A stretch of 64,000 nt of DNA. It comes from Gammaproteobacteria bacterium (GTDB lineage Bacteria > Pseudomonadota > Gammaproteobacteria > Burkholderiales > Burkholderiaceae_C). Location: the NCBI GenBank assembly GCA_018828125.1, contig JAHJWB010000018.1:94849-158848 (forward strand), given 5' to 3'. Shown in pieces: positions 1 to 9,325 of the stretch. The number at the start of each line of letters is the position of its first letter. Within the stretch, counting starts at the first letter, position 1. Position numbers and translations under genes: made by a program. The notes under the pieces are model-generated. The model ran no database searches, was not told where the DNA came from, and worked only from the letters and a program-made list of their open reading frames with translations.

Positions 1-715
1 TCATGGCGTCGGGTGCTTCCTGCATGCTCTTGGGGTTCGCAATGAGCCCGTTGCCATACGACTTCATGCCGAAGTCGGAGAAACGGAACACCGTGAGCTG
101 TTCAGGCCCCATGCCGCGCGACTTGAGGTTGAGCAGCCCCGTGAAGAAGAAATACGCTGCAGCGTCGAAATCGCCTTTGACAAAACGTGTGTCGCCGATG
201 TCGGGGGACACGTTCTCCCATTTCACGCCGCTCGCGTCAAAACCTTGTGCCTTGGCAAACACGGGGAACAGCTTGCGCGATGCGTTGAAGGGTTGGCCCA
301 GAATGATTTTGCCCGTCAGGTCCGATGGCTTCTTGATCGCGCCATCTTTGCGCACCATCACGGAGTTGGGGTTCAGGTCGTACTGAATCGCCACCGCCGC
401 CAGACGCGCCTGCGGGTTGGCCGTGTTGAACTCGATCATGGTCGAAAGGTCGGCCGACGCCACGTCATACGCACCGCCCGCCACCAAACTGATGGCCGAA
501 GCCGAGCCATTGCCCGTGTCGATGACCACGTCCAGCCCCGCGTCCTTGTAGTAACCCCGCTGGTGTGCCAGCAAAAAGCCCGCGCCCGAGGCCTCGATCT
601 TCCAGCCTAGGTTGAACTTGAATTTTTGCAGGCTGCCCTGGGCAAATGAGAGTGGTGACGCGGCACCGACAAAGGCAGCAGCGCCAGCGGTTTGGAGGAG
701 GGAACGACGTTTCAT
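1..715 (-). CDS. NitT/TauT-type ABC transporter substrate-binding protein (C-terminus beyond window)
   Basis: Periplasmic binding protein of the SsuA/THI5-like (NMT1) class; the first 238 residues are present and the gene runs off the left edge without a stop. The start at 715 follows a GGAG ribosome site seven bases upstream. The N-terminus has a twin-arginine-like stretch (KRRSLLQ) and a hydrophobic signal ending near ASPLSFAQ. Residues such as GYYKDAGLDV and IDTGNGSAS are shared with the binding protein at 2774-3805, so the two are paralogues. It lies downstream of a terminator (near 1000), so it probably has its own promoter rather than belonging to the 1059-3805 operon. The ligand is unknown; a nitrogen compound or pyrimidine-like ligand is only an inference from family and neighbourhood. 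Confidence 0.85.
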   Translation of the reverse strand, partial: MKRRSLLQTAGAAAFVGAASPLSFAQGSLQKFKFNLGWKIEASGAGFLLAHQRGYYKDAGLDVVIDTGNGSASAISLVAGGAYDVASADLSTMIEFNTANPQARLAAVAIQYDLNPNSVMVRKDGAIKKPSDLTGKIILGQPFNASRKLFPVFAKAQGFDASGVKWENVSPDIGDTRFVKGDFDAAAYFFFTGLLNLKSRGMGPEQLTVFRFSDFGMKSYGNGLIANPKSMQEAPDAM

Positions 716-1058
716 CTGGGACTCCGTGACAGGTTGGCAACAACAAACTGGCGGTGTCTGCAAGAACGTGCATGTGACGGCCGGCGATCTTGAAGACACA
801 GCCCACACCGTTTAGCGCACCAAGGCGACGCGCGAATGTGGATCTTCAAGAGCAATTTCCGGACGTGGCGAACGCGCAGGGCACCTTGGCGGTGCGGGCA
901 CAGTCCGTTCACGGTGAACGCTTCTACTCTTGGTGGAGACTTAGCAGCTTTTATGCCAAACGAAGATACATTGCTTCGGTCGGATGCACAAAAAAATGCC
1001 CCGTCGGCGACGGGGCATGGGGGCTGCGTTCAAGCGAAACGCGGGGGCGGGGGGCGAA
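716..1058. other. intergenic region with terminator and presumed promoter
   Basis: No credible gene is seen in these 343 bases. The right part carries the terminator of the permease gene (988-1018, minus strand). The remainder should hold the promoter of the binding-protein gene starting at 715. No clear -10/-35 pair or operator was recognised. Confidence 0.5.
988..1018 (-). terminator. Rho-independent terminator of the ABC transporter operon
   Basis: A ten-base-pair stem, ATGCCCCGTC (996-1005) with GACGGGGCAT (1009-1018) and a GGC loop, is flanked on the left by a run of A. Read on the minus strand this is a GC-rich hairpin followed by T residues, 40 bases past the permease stop. Confidence 0.85.
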
Positions 1059-1826
1059 TCACTCCCCCTGCGACCCCCGGTGCGCCCAGCCCGTGGTGCG
1101 CTTTTCAATCCAGCTGAACAGTTCGTACATCACCATGGCCATGGCGCCCACCACCATCAGTCCCGCAAACGCCAGGCCCATCTGCATGGACGAACCTGCG
1201 CTGATGAGCAGGTAGCCAATGCCCTCGTTGGCAGCGGTCATCTCCGACACTGTGGTGCCCACAAACGCCAGCGTGATGGCGACCTTGAGCGAGCCAAAGA
1301 AGTACGGCATGGACCGGGGTAGGCCCACCTTGGTCAGCACGTCCCAGCGCTTGGCACCCAGCACGCGCAGCACGTCTTCCAGCTCGGGCTCCAGTGTGGC
1401 CAAGCCGGTGGCGATGTTGACCATGATGGGGAAGAAGCTGATGAGAAACGCCGTGAGGATGGCGGGGCCGACGCCGATGCCGAACCACACCACCAGGATG
1501 GGCACGAACGCTGCCTTGGGCAGCGCGTTGAAGGCGGTCATCAGCGGGTACACGGCGGCGTAGGCCAAGCGCGAGCTGCCGATGACAAATCCCAGCAGCA
1601 CACCGACGACGATGGCGATGCCAAAGCCCGCCATGGTGACCCAGTAGGTACGCCAGGCGTGGGCAGAAATGACGCCTGCAAATTCAACCAGCTGCGTGGC
1701 GATGACCCAGGGGCTGGGGAACAGAAATTCTGGGACGCTGAAGGCCGAGCAGATGATTTGCCACAGCAGGATGATGGCCACCAGCAGCAGCCACGGTGAC
1801 CAGCGTTCTACGGTTTTCTTGTGCAT
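1059..1826 (-). CDS. ABC transporter permease, SsuC/TauC family
   Basis: Inner-membrane permease of 255 residues for an importer of the nitrate/sulfonate/taurine/thiamine-precursor class. It has about six hydrophobic segments, the first at residues 13-30. The cytoplasmic EAA-type loop is around residues 155-180 (LEDVLRVLGAKRWDV), where the ATPase docks. It lies 18 bases after the ATPase gene on the same strand, giving the order binding protein, ATPase, permease. Length and composition are normal for the family. The substrate cannot be read from the permease. Confidence 0.9.
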   Translation of the reverse strand: MHKKTVERWSPWLLLVAIILLWQIICSAFSVPEFLFPSPWVIATQLVEFAGVISAHAWRTYWVTMAGFGIAIVVGVLLGFVIGSSRLAYAAVYPLMTAFNALPKAAFVPILVVWFGIGVGPAILTAFLISFFPIMVNIATGLATLEPELEDVLRVLGAKRWDVLTKVGLPRSMPYFFGSLKVAITLAFVGTTVSEMTAANEGIGYLLISAGSSMQMGLAFAGLMVVGAMAMVMYELFSWIEKRTTGWAHRGSQGE

Positions 1827-1844
1827 GGATGGAGGTCGACGTGT

Positions 1845-2681
1845 TTATTGCGGAAGGGGCGCACCGACCGTGCCTGCACTTTGTCGCAGGGCGCCGATGT
1901 GGCCACGCAGCTCGTGCACGATGTCCGAGAATTCTTTGGTGTAGGTGACCTCCAGCTCGCGCGGGCGGGGCAGCTCAATCTCGCGCTTCACCACAAACCG
2001 GCCGGGGCTCTTGCTCATCACGTACACGGTGTCGGCCAGAAAGACGGACTCGCGCAGGTCGTGCGTGACCAGGATGACGTTGAACTGCTGCTCGGTCCAC
2101 AAGTCGCGCAGGATGCACCAGAGCTCCTCGCGGGTGAACGCGTCGAGTGCACCAAAGGGCTCGTCGAGCAGCAGCATCTTGGGCTCGTGGATCAGCGCGC
2201 GGCAGATGCTGGCGCGCTGCTGCATGCCGCCTGACAGTTGCCACGGAAACTTGTCTTCATAGCCGCCCAAACCCACCTTTTGCAGCAGCTTGCGGGCGCG
2301 CTCCTCGTACTCTTTGCGCTTTTGCTTGAAGTTGCTGCGGTAAGGCTCGACGATTTCGAGTGGCAGCAGCACGTTGTCGACCGTGGTGCGCCAGGGCAGC
2401 AGCGACGGCGCCTGGAACGCCATGCCTGAGATCTTGAGCGGACCGGTCACCGGCTGCCCGTCGATCAGGATCTTGCCCATCGAAGGCATCTTCAGGCCCG
2501 TGGCCAGCTTCATGAAGGTGGACTTGCCGCAGCCCGAGGGGCCGACGATGGCGATGAATTCACCTTGGCGGATTTGCAGGTCGATCGCTTCGACGGCAAA
2601 GTGGTTCTGCGCGCGCAGCTCGTCGTTGTAGGCGAGCCAGACGTCGCGGAAGTCCACAAAATAGGAATCAGCAGCCTGCAT
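1845..2681 (-). CDS. ABC transporter ATP-binding protein, SsuB/TauB family
   Basis: ATPase of 278 residues that powers the importer with the permease at 1059-1826. Walker A is GPSGCGKST at residues 47-55, the signature LSGGMQQR at 149-156, Walker B MLLLDEP at 169-175 and the switch histidine H207 in VTHDLRES. All motifs are intact. The 92-base gap to the upstream binding-protein gene contains a perfect palindrome (2704-2736), which could lower downstream expression relative to the binding protein. Confidence 0.92.
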   Translation of the reverse strand: MQAADSYFVDFRDVWLAYNDELRAQNHFAVEAIDLQIRQGEFIAIVGPSGCGKSTFMKLATGLKMPSMGKILIDGQPVTGPLKISGMAFQAPSLLPWRTTVDNVLLPLEIVEPYRSNFKQKRKEYEERARKLLQKVGLGGYEDKFPWQLSGGMQQRASICRALIHEPKMLLLDEPFGALDAFTREELWCILRDLWTEQQFNVILVTHDLRESVFLADTVYVMSKSPGRFVVKREIELPRPRELEVTYTKEFSDIVHELRGHIGALRQSAGTVGAPLPQ

Positions 2682-2689
2682 GGAAGAAT

Positions 2690-2752
2690 TTTGAATAAAA
2701 ATGGCTTCTAGCGCTTATTCAATAAGCGCTAGAAGCTATCAAAATGATAGTA
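2690..2752 (-). repeat. AGCGCT palindromic element, copy 1
   Basis: Member of the dispersed palindromic family in this window. The core 2704-2736 is a perfect inverted repeat with 16-base arms and a single central base; each arm contains CTAGCGCTTATT. It lies between the binding-protein and ATPase genes of one operon. Confidence 0.85.
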
Positions 2753-2773
2753 AAAGTGCCGTAGGGGCGGTGT

Positions 2774-3805
2774 TTACTTCTTCTGCAGGATATTCAGCTC
2801 GGCCGCACTGGGCAAAAAGCTGGGGTTCCACACGTCGTCGGCGTTCACGCGCGTCTTGGTGTTGAAGGCGTCCGACACCTGCGATGCCATCAGCGACAGG
2901 CGTCCGGGTACGGCCTTGCCAAAACCCTCGGTGCGGGCGTCGGAGCTGTTGATGACGGTGTCGATGGCCAGTTGCAGGCGGCGGGTTTCCAGCGGCACGT
3001 TCACGATGCCATCCCGTGCTTTCACGTGTTCGATGGCAGCGCCGGGGTTGGCGATCACTTCCTTGGCGCCCTTGGAGAACGCTTGCAGGAACGCCTTGAT
3101 GGCGGCTGGGTTTTCCTTGATCAGCTTGGGGCTGGCAATGATCACGTTGCCATACAGCTTCACGCCGAAGTCGGCATACGGCAGCACGACCACGTCGGCG
3201 GCCTTGGCGCCCCGGGCTTCCAGGTTCAAGAGCGAGGTGAAGGTAAAACCGGTGATGGCGTCCACATCGCCGCGCACCAGCATGGTTTCGCGCAGCGGTG
3301 GGTCCATGGCGGTCCAGGTCACGGCGCCGATGCCGTTGGCTTTCTGGAAGATCGGGAACGCGCGGCGGCCCGCGTCGAACACGGGCGCGCCCAGCTTTTT
3401 GCCCGCCAGGTCGGCGGGCTTGGTGATGCCGCTCTTTTTGAGCGCCATTACCGATGCGGGTGTGTTGTTGTAGACCATCATCACCGCCACGGGCTTGTTC
3501 TGCGCGTCGGGGTTGTTGGCGTGGAACTCCATCACGGCGGCCAGATCGGCAAAGCCCATGTCATACGTGCCCGAGGCCACACGCTGCACGGCGCCGCCAG
3601 AGCCATTGCCTGCGTCCACCGTCACGTCCAGGCCCGCCGCCTTGAAGTAGCCCTTGGCCACGGGCTGCAGGAACAGTGCGGAAGGGCCCTCAAAACGCCA
3701 GTCCAGCTGGAACTTGATGGGGGTGGTGGCCTGAGCCTGGGCCAGCGAAGCGCCGCTGACGAGGGCCAGTGCGACGGCGACTTGCATGAACGATCTTTTT
3801 TTCAT
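2774..3805 (-). CDS. NitT/TauT-type ABC transporter substrate-binding protein
   Basis: Periplasmic binding protein of 343 residues (NMT1/THI5-like fold). The start at 3805 is chosen because AGGAG lies a few bases upstream and the product opens with a signal peptide (MKKRSFMQVAVALALVSGAS, cleaved near AQA). Hallmarks include KGYFKAAGLDVTVDAGNGS and the two-lobe pattern of the family. It is first in an operon with the ATPase and permease and is a paralogue of the partial gene at 1-715. Closeness to a urate-degradation cluster makes a nitrogenous ligand plausible, but this is inference. Confidence 0.9.
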   Translation of the reverse strand: MKKRSFMQVAVALALVSGASLAQAQATTPIKFQLDWRFEGPSALFLQPVAKGYFKAAGLDVTVDAGNGSGGAVQRVASGTYDMGFADLAAVMEFHANNPDAQNKPVAVMMVYNNTPASVMALKKSGITKPADLAGKKLGAPVFDAGRRAFPIFQKANGIGAVTWTAMDPPLRETMLVRGDVDAITGFTFTSLLNLEARGAKAADVVVLPYADFGVKLYGNVIIASPKLIKENPAAIKAFLQAFSKGAKEVIANPGAAIEHVKARDGIVNVPLETRRLQLAIDTVINSSDARTEGFGKAVPGRLSLMASQVSDAFNTKTRVNADDVWNPSFLPSAAELNILQKK

Positions 3806-4095
3806 AGGGGCTCCTGTCAGGCAAAGAAAAAATCCGGGGAGGGAAGATGCTGACCGCATCCTGTGCGGCCATACCTTGGGTCAGCAAAAACGATGCCCGG
3901 TTTCTGAACGCGGGTGTCCTGCAGCCCTCCATTGTTCACCGAAGTGGTGCGCGGCAGCATGCAGGGTTTCCCGAAATGGTGCAAATCCAATCTGCGGCGC
4001 CAGTGCAATGGGGCAAACGCGCAGGACCCTGGCCGATGGCGGTGGTACAACGAAGTCGACTTCCAAATCCAAACACCACCCGGGGGGACTGCGAC

Positions 4096-4914
4096 ATGCC
4101 CAAGGTTTCAGATTTTTTTGAAAACGTGCAATTGCCCACCATGCCAGACGTGGCACGGGACCTGATCGCCACCATGCGCGATGACGACATCCCGTTCGAG
4201 AAAGTGCGCAACGCCATTTCCCGCGACCCGGCTCTGACTGCCAAGCTCATCCGGCTTGCCAACAGCGCGCGTTTTGGCCTGCCGCGCCAGGTGGCGTCGC
4301 TGGACGACGCGATCACCATGGTGGGGCTCAACCAGGTGCGCACGCTGGCGCTGGCGGCCTGCATGTCGGGCGTCTTCAAGGACGCGGAGGGCGTGGACGC
4401 AACGGCGTTCTGGAAGGAGAGCATGGCCATTGCGGGCTATGCGCAATGGCTGGCGCGCACGCTGGGGTCTGACGTGCAGCAGTCGTGGCTGGCCGGCTTT
4501 CTGGTGCGCCTGGGCGAGTTGATCATTGCCCAGAAGGCGCCCGAGCAGATTCCTGCCATCGAGCACCTGCCGCATCACGCTGGCGGGCGCTGGGAGCGCG
4601 AGCGTACGCTGCTGGGTTTCTCCGAAGCCCAGGTCACCGCCGAACTGGCCCGCCGCTGGAAGTTTCCAGACACGCTGGTGCTGGCACTCGAAACCGCCGA
4701 CGACCCGCTGGCCCACACGCCGTTTTGCCGCCTGGGCGGCATCCTGCACGTGGCCATGCTGCTCGCCGAAATTGGGCTGGAAGAGCCCAAGTCGCCGGTC
4801 GACACCATTGCCAGCCTGCCTGCAGAGATCAAGCAGGCGTTGCAGCTCGACTCCGAATGGCTGGCCGAGCACTTGCCGCCGGTGGCGGGGTTTGTGGATG
4901 TGGATGTGCGATAA
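4096..4914 (+). CDS. HDOD-domain protein
   Basis: Product of 272 residues dominated by an HDOD domain, a metal-dependent-phosphohydrolase-like fold that usually lacks catalytic residues and acts in signalling. The N-terminal half has the typical pattern VRNAISRDPALTAKLIRLAN followed by ITMVGLNQVRTLALA. The start at 4096 (MPKVSDFF) is preferred over an upstream in-frame ATG because the domain begins here. It is divergent from the ABC operon and convergent with maeB. The role is unknown; HDOD proteins often link to cyclic-di-GMP or motility control. Confidence 0.85.
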   Translation: MPKVSDFFENVQLPTMPDVARDLIATMRDDDIPFEKVRNAISRDPALTAKLIRLANSARFGLPRQVASLDDAITMVGLNQVRTLALAACMSGVFKDAEGVDATAFWKESMAIAGYAQWLARTLGSDVQQSWLAGFLVRLGELIIAQKAPEQIPAIEHLPHHAGGRWERERTLLGFSEAQVTAELARRWKFPDTLVLALETADDPLAHTPFCRLGGILHVAMLLAEIGLEEPKSPVDTIASLPAEIKQALQLDSEWLAEHLPPVAGFVDVDVR

Positions 4915-4948
4915 CTGCGCTGGAGACCCGCGCTTTCGCCATAAAAAA

Positions 4949-4974
4949 ACGGGGCCTGAAAAGGCCCCGTTTTG
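4949..4974. terminator. Bidirectional Rho-independent terminator
   Basis: Stem ACGGGGCCT (4949-4957) with AGGCCCCGT (4962-4970) and a GAAA loop, A-rich on the left and T-rich on the right. It lies between the convergent HDOD gene and maeB and can serve both strands. Confidence 0.88.
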
Positions 4975-5069
4975 TTGGTGGGGTTGTGGCTGGGTCATGG
5001 CCCAGCGATGGCCCGGTGAAGGCAGGGTGATGTGACGCGCTGTGCCGTGCGGCGCGCGCCAGAATCCCG

Positions 5070-7376
5070 TCAGGCCGTCCGTGCTGCAGCGCTGGCTACA
5101 GCCAGTGCCGTCATGTTCAGCACCCGTCGCACCGTGGCGGCGGGCGTCAGGATATACGCCGTGGCGGCCGCACCCATCAGGATGGGCCCCACCGTGACAC
5201 CGCCGCTGGTGGTGGTCTTGAGCACGTTGTAGAGGATGTTGGCCGCATCCAGGTTCGGGCAGATCAGCAGGTTGGCCGAGTCGGTGAGCGTCGAGTCCGC
5301 CATGTAGGCGTTGCGGATGTTCGGCTCCAGCGCCGCGTCGCCGTGCAGTTCTCCATCGCACTCGATGTCGGGATGTGCCGCCACAAACAGGTCGCGGGCC
5401 AGGCGCATCTTTTTGGCCGACGCGCGTTTGGACGAACCGTAGCTCGAATGCGACAGGAAAGCCACCTTGGGTGGAATGCCAAAACGCTGCACCTCTTGCA
5501 CCGACATCCAGGCGATGTCGGCCAGCTGCTGCGCCGTGGGGTCTTCGTTCACGTAGGTGTCGGCGATGAACAGCGTGCCGCGGTTGGTCATCAGCGCGTT
5601 CAGCGCGGCATAGTCGTTGACGCCCGCCTGGCGGCCCAGAATGCTGTGGATGCGCTCCAGGTGGGTTTCATAGGTGCCCACCAGGCCGCAGATCATCGCG
5701 TCAGCATCACCCAGCGTCACCATCAGCGAGGCAATGATGGTGTTGGACCGCCGCACCGCAGCCTTGGCCACTTCGATCGAGCCGCCATTGCGTTTCATTA
5801 GCTGGTGGTAGTGCTCCCAATACTGACGAAAGCGCGGGTCGTCCTCGGGGTTGCACACCTCCACATCCTTGCCCAGCTGCATGCGCAGGCCCGCTTTTGC
5901 GATGCGGGCGGCAATCACGGCGGGGCGGCCGATCAGGATGGGGTGGGCGATCTTGTCGTCAATCGCCATCTGAGCGGCCCGCAGGGCGCGTTCGTCTTCG
6001 CCGTCGGCATAGGCCACGCGCTTTTGCGACTCGGGCAGCGCCTTGGCCGCCATGATCACGGGGCGCATCAGCATGCCGGTCTGGTACACAAACCGCGACA
6101 GCGTCTCCTTGTACGCCTCCATGTCGGTGATGGGGCGGGTGGCCACGCCCGACTCGAACGCAGCCTGGGCCACGGCGGGCGCGATCTTGAGGATCAGGCG
6201 CGAGTCAAACGGTGTGGGAATGAGGTAGTCGGGCCCAAAGGCCAGCTCCTTGCCAGCGTAGGCATTGGCCACTTCTTCGCTGATGTCGGCCTTGGCCAGG
6301 TCGGCAATCTGGCGCACGCAGGCCAGCTTCATGGCGGCGGTGATCTTGGTGGCGCCGCAGTCCAGCGCGCCGCGGAAGATGTACGGGAAACACAGGACGT
6401 TGTTGACCTGATTGGGGTAGTCCGACCGGCCTGTGGCAATGATGCAATCGGGGCGGATGGCCTTGGCCAGCTCGGGGCGGATCTCGGGCTCAGGGTTCGC
6501 CAGCGCCAGGATGATGGGCTTGGGGCCCATGGTCTTGACCATTTCGGCCGTCAGCACGCCGGGCGCCGAGCAACCCAGAAACACGTCCGCTCCGTTGACC
6601 ACGTCGGCCAATGTGCGGGACTCGGTCTTTTGCGCATAGCGCTGCTTGGACACATCCAGGCCACCGGGGCGGCCTTCGTAGATCACGCCCTTGGAGTCCA
6701 CGACAAAGATGTTCTCGCGCTTGACGCCCAGGCCTACCATCACATCCAGACAGGCAATGGCCGCAGCACCCGCGCCCGACACCGCCAGCTTGACCGCGCC
6801 GATGTCCTTGCCCACCAGTTCCAGCCCGTTGAGCAGCGCCGCGCTGCTGATGATGGCGGTACCGTGCTGGTCGTCATGAAACACCGGAATGTTCATGCGC
6901 TCGGACAGCTTCTGCTCGATATAGAAGCACTCCGGCGCCTTGATGTCTTCGAGGTTGATGCCGCCCAGCGTGGGCTCCAGCGCCGCAATGATCTCGATGA
7001 GCTTGTCGGGGTCGCGCTCGGCCAATTCGATGTCGAACACATCCACACCGGCGAACTTCTTGAACAGGCAGCCTTTGCCTTCCATCACGGGCTTGCTGGC
7101 CAGCGGGCCGATGTCGCCCAGGCCCAGCACGGCAGTGCCGTTGGTGATGACGCCCACCAGGTTGCCCCGGGAGGTGTAGTCAAACGCCTTGGACGGGTCG
7201 GCCTCGATGTCCAGGCACGGATACGCCACGCCGGGCGAATACGCCAGCGACAGGTCGCGCTGGTTGGACAGGGGCTTGGTAGGCGTCACCGAAATCTTGC
7301 CCCGGCTGGGGTTGCGGTGGTACTCGCGCGCGGCTTCGCGCAGGGCCTGCTCGGCGGCGGAAAGGGTCTGGGTCAT
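5070..7376 (-). CDS. maeB: NADP-dependent malic enzyme with phosphotransacetylase-like domain
   Basis: Oxidative decarboxylation of malate to pyruvate with NADP reduction. The 768-residue product is the multimodular MaeB type: malic N-terminal domain to about residue 165 (SPGVAYPC at 48-54, HDDQHGTA at 167-174), a nucleotide-binding domain with GAGAAA near 201-206, and a C-terminal phosphotransacetylase-like regulatory domain from about 435. The start at 7376 ([10 protein letters not shown]) is chosen because an upstream in-frame extension is low-complexity and not family-like. It is convergent with the HDOD gene across a shared terminator. The acetyl-CoA-sensing role of the tail is known for the family, not shown here. 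Confidence 0.95.
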   Translation of the reverse strand: MTQTLSAAEQALREAAREYHRNPSRGKISVTPTKPLSNQRDLSLAYSPGVAYPCLDIEADPSKAFDYTSRGNLVGVITNGTAVLGLGDIGPLASKPVMEGKGCLFKKFAGVDVFDIELAERDPDKLIEIIAALEPTLGGINLEDIKAPECFYIEQKLSERMNIPVFHDDQHGTAIISSAALLNGLELVGKDIGAVKLAVSGAGAAAIACLDVMVGLGVKRENIFVVDSKGVIYEGRPGGLDVSKQRYAQKTESRTLADVVNGADVFLGCSAPGVLTAEMVKTMGPKPIILALANPEPEIRPELAKAIRPDCIIATGRSDYPNQVNNVLCFPYIFRGALDCGATKITAAMKLACVRQIADLAKADISEEVANAYAGKELAFGPDYLIPTPFDSRLILKIAPAVAQAAFESGVATRPITDMEAYKETLSRFVYQTGMLMRPVIMAAKALPESQKRVAYADGEDERALRAAQMAIDDKIAHPILIGRPAVIAARIAKAGLRMQLGKDVEVCNPEDDPRFRQYWEHYHQLMKRNGGSIEVAKAAVRRSNTIIASLMVTLGDADAMICGLVGTYETHLERIHSILGRQAGVNDYAALNALMTNRGTLFIADTYVNEDPTAQQLADIAWMSVQEVQRFGIPPKVAFLSHSSYGSSKRASAKKMRLARDLFVAAHPDIECDGELHGDAALEPNIRNAYMADSTLTDSANLLICPNLDAANILYNVLKTTTSGGVTVGPILMGAAATAYILTPAATVRRVLNMTALAVASAAARTA

Positions 7377-7553
7377 ACGGAAATCCTGGAGGTCATCGGC
7401 GGAATGCAAAACAAGGGTACCCGATGGGGTGGCTGGCTGGCATGCAGGTTTATGCGTATGCGGCATGAAGCCAAAACCCCCTGGCAACCGAAGCGCTCAG
7501 GGGGCAGGGCCACCGGGGCTGTGGCAGGTTCCTAGCAGCGGACAGGCGGGACG

Positions 7554-9041
7554 CTAGTGGGCGTCGGCCTGGCGTGCGGCATTCACAGCGGCGGAGGTGT
7601 CGCGGCTGGCGCCATTGAAGAAAACGTTCAGGGCCACAGCCGTGATCGAGGCCAGCAGGATACCGGATTCAATGAGGGGGTGGATGGCATGCGGCATCCA
7701 TTGGCGGAAGTTGGGCGCGATCAGCGGGACCATGCCCACGCCGATCGAAACCGCCACGATCATCGCGTTGAAACGGTTGGTCTTGAAATCCACCCCGCCC
7801 AGAATGCGGATGCCGGTGGCAGCCACCATGCCGAACATCACCAGCCCCGCGCCGCCCAGCACCATGGTGGGCAGCGACTCTACGAGCGCCGCCATCTTGG
7901 GCAGCACGCCCAGCACGATCAGGATCACACCGCCGGCCACGCACACAAACCGACTCTTGACGCCGGTCACGGCCACAAGGCCCACGTTTTGCGAAAAGCT
8001 GGTGTACGGGAAGGTGTTAAAAATGCCGCCCAGCAAGGTGCCCAGGCCGTCGGTGCGCAGGCCGCGTGTGAGCGCTGCCTGGTCGATCTTGCGGTCGGTC
8101 ATCTCGCCCAATGCCAGGAACATGCCGGTGGACTCGATCATCACCACGATCATCACGAGCGTCATGGTCAGGATGAGGATGGGGTCGAACACCGGCGCGG
8201 CGATCTCGAACGGCAGCACCAGGTCAAACCACTGCGCCTTGGCGACCTTATCAAAGTTCATCAGGCCCATGACCACGGCCACCACGGCGCCGATCACGAT
8301 GCCCAGCAACACCGAGATGTTGGCGATGAAGCCCTTGGCAAACTTGGCGATCAGCAAAATGGACAGCAGCACCACGCCCGAAATGCCCACGCCGGTCAAG
8401 TCTGCATATTTAGGGTTGGGGACGGTGGGCACCACCGCAAACCCCTTGGGCACCGGGGGCAGCGACGAGCCGGGCGCGCCGGCGGCCGCCTGCGCGTCGG
8501 CCAGCCATTTGAGGTGTTCAGGGTTGGGCACGCTGGGGGCCGTGGGGCCGACCGGGTTGCCGAAGATCCAGTTGATGCCCACGCGCATCAGGCTGATGCC
8601 AATGACCGCAATGATGGTGCCCGTGACCACCGGCGGAAAGAAGCGCAGCATGCGGCTGACCAGCGGCGCAATCAGGATGGAAATGACGCCCGCGCCGATG
8701 ACCGAGCCGAAGATCAACCCCGCACCCGCCGTACCGCCCGTGCTCTGCGCCATCGACACCATGGGCGCTACGGAGGCAAAGGTCACGCCCATCATCACTG
8801 GCAGGCGGATGCCGAACCACTGCGATGCGCCGAGCGCCTGGATCAGCGTGACGAGCCCGCAGACGAACAGGTCGGCCGAGATCAGCTTGGCCACCTGGTC
8901 CGGGGTGAGGTTGAGCGCACGTCCCACGATGAGGGGCACCGCCACCGCGCCGGCATACATTACCAGCACATGCTGCAGCCCCAGCGCAGTGACGCGGCCC
9001 AGGGGCAGGTGCTCATCCACAGGGTGAACATTGGTTTGCAT
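7554..9041 (-). CDS. NCS2-family urate/xanthine permease
   Basis: Proton-coupled purine permease of 495 residues with 12-14 predicted membrane segments. NCS2 features include QNVGLVAVTGVKSR in the middle of the chain and a glycine-rich GGAGLVMFGMVAATG segment. The start at 9041 (MQTNVHPVDE) has AAGGAG eight bases upstream; a longer reading frame is discounted. An 18-bp operator-like palindrome sits about 106 bases upstream (9147-9164), matching the one at the gntR promoter, so uptake is probably co-regulated with urate degradation. Urate or xanthine as substrate is inferred from family and neighbours. Confidence 0.9.
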   Translation of the reverse strand: MQTNVHPVDEHLPLGRVTALGLQHVLVMYAGAVAVPLIVGRALNLTPDQVAKLISADLFVCGLVTLIQALGASQWFGIRLPVMMGVTFASVAPMVSMAQSTGGTAGAGLIFGSVIGAGVISILIAPLVSRMLRFFPPVVTGTIIAVIGISLMRVGINWIFGNPVGPTAPSVPNPEHLKWLADAQAAAGAPGSSLPPVPKGFAVVPTVPNPKYADLTGVGISGVVLLSILLIAKFAKGFIANISVLLGIVIGAVVAVVMGLMNFDKVAKAQWFDLVLPFEIAAPVFDPILILTMTLVMIVVMIESTGMFLALGEMTDRKIDQAALTRGLRTDGLGTLLGGIFNTFPYTSFSQNVGLVAVTGVKSRFVCVAGGVILIVLGVLPKMAALVESLPTMVLGGAGLVMFGMVAATGIRILGGVDFKTNRFNAMIVAVSIGVGMVPLIAPNFRQWMPHAIHPLIESGILLASITAVALNVFFNGASRDTSAAVNAARQADAH

Positions 9042-9146
9042 GCGGTGCTCCTTCAGGCCTTCAAGGGGGTCTTCAAGCACGCCGAGGCGTGCGGGGGGAT
9101 GTGACGGACGCCGGGACACACGATGAATGTGTACTTCTATCCATAC

Positions 9147-9164
9147 AAAAAGTGTATACACATC
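9147..9164. promoter_or_regulatory. GntR operator, permease promoter
   Basis: AAAAAGTGTATACACATC contains the ten-base palindrome GTGTATACAC (9152-9161). It matches the perfect 18-bp site at 14094-14111 except at its right edge. It lies between the M20 hydrolase gene and the permease start and is the best candidate for control of permease transcription by the GntR protein at 13401-14069. Confidence 0.65.
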
Positions 9165-9257
9165 GGCATGCAAAAAGGCCTGCGGAAAACCCTGTGCCGG
9201 TCACCTGCGTCACCCAGCCAACGCGGGCAGGTAGAGCTCAAGGCAGGCGTGCTGCGG

Positions 9258-9292
9258 CCTTGGAGAGCGGCTGCAATGAGCCGCTTCCAAGG
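9258..9292 (-). terminator. Hairpin after the allantoin-degradation operon
   Basis: CCTTGGAGAGCGGCT (9258-9272) pairs with AGCCGCTTCCAAGG (9279-9292) apart from one bulged G, with a GCAATG loop. It follows the stop of the M20 gene on the minus strand. There is no T tract, so it may be an attenuating or mRNA-stabilising hairpin rather than a strong terminator. Confidence 0.45.
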
Positions 9293-9325
9293 GGGGCTTA
9301 CTGAGGCACCCCCCAGTTGTCAGCT

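Noticed and set aside
5805..7535. Open frame of 576 codons on the plus strand
   Set aside because: It is antisense to maeB, His/Gln/Arg-rich, with no recognisable motif. It is a codon-bias shadow of a high-GC gene.
7557..9104. Two long plus-strand frames opposite the permease
   Set aside because: They are antisense to a well-supported NCS2 permease and show low-complexity His/Asp or Met/Thr-rich composition.
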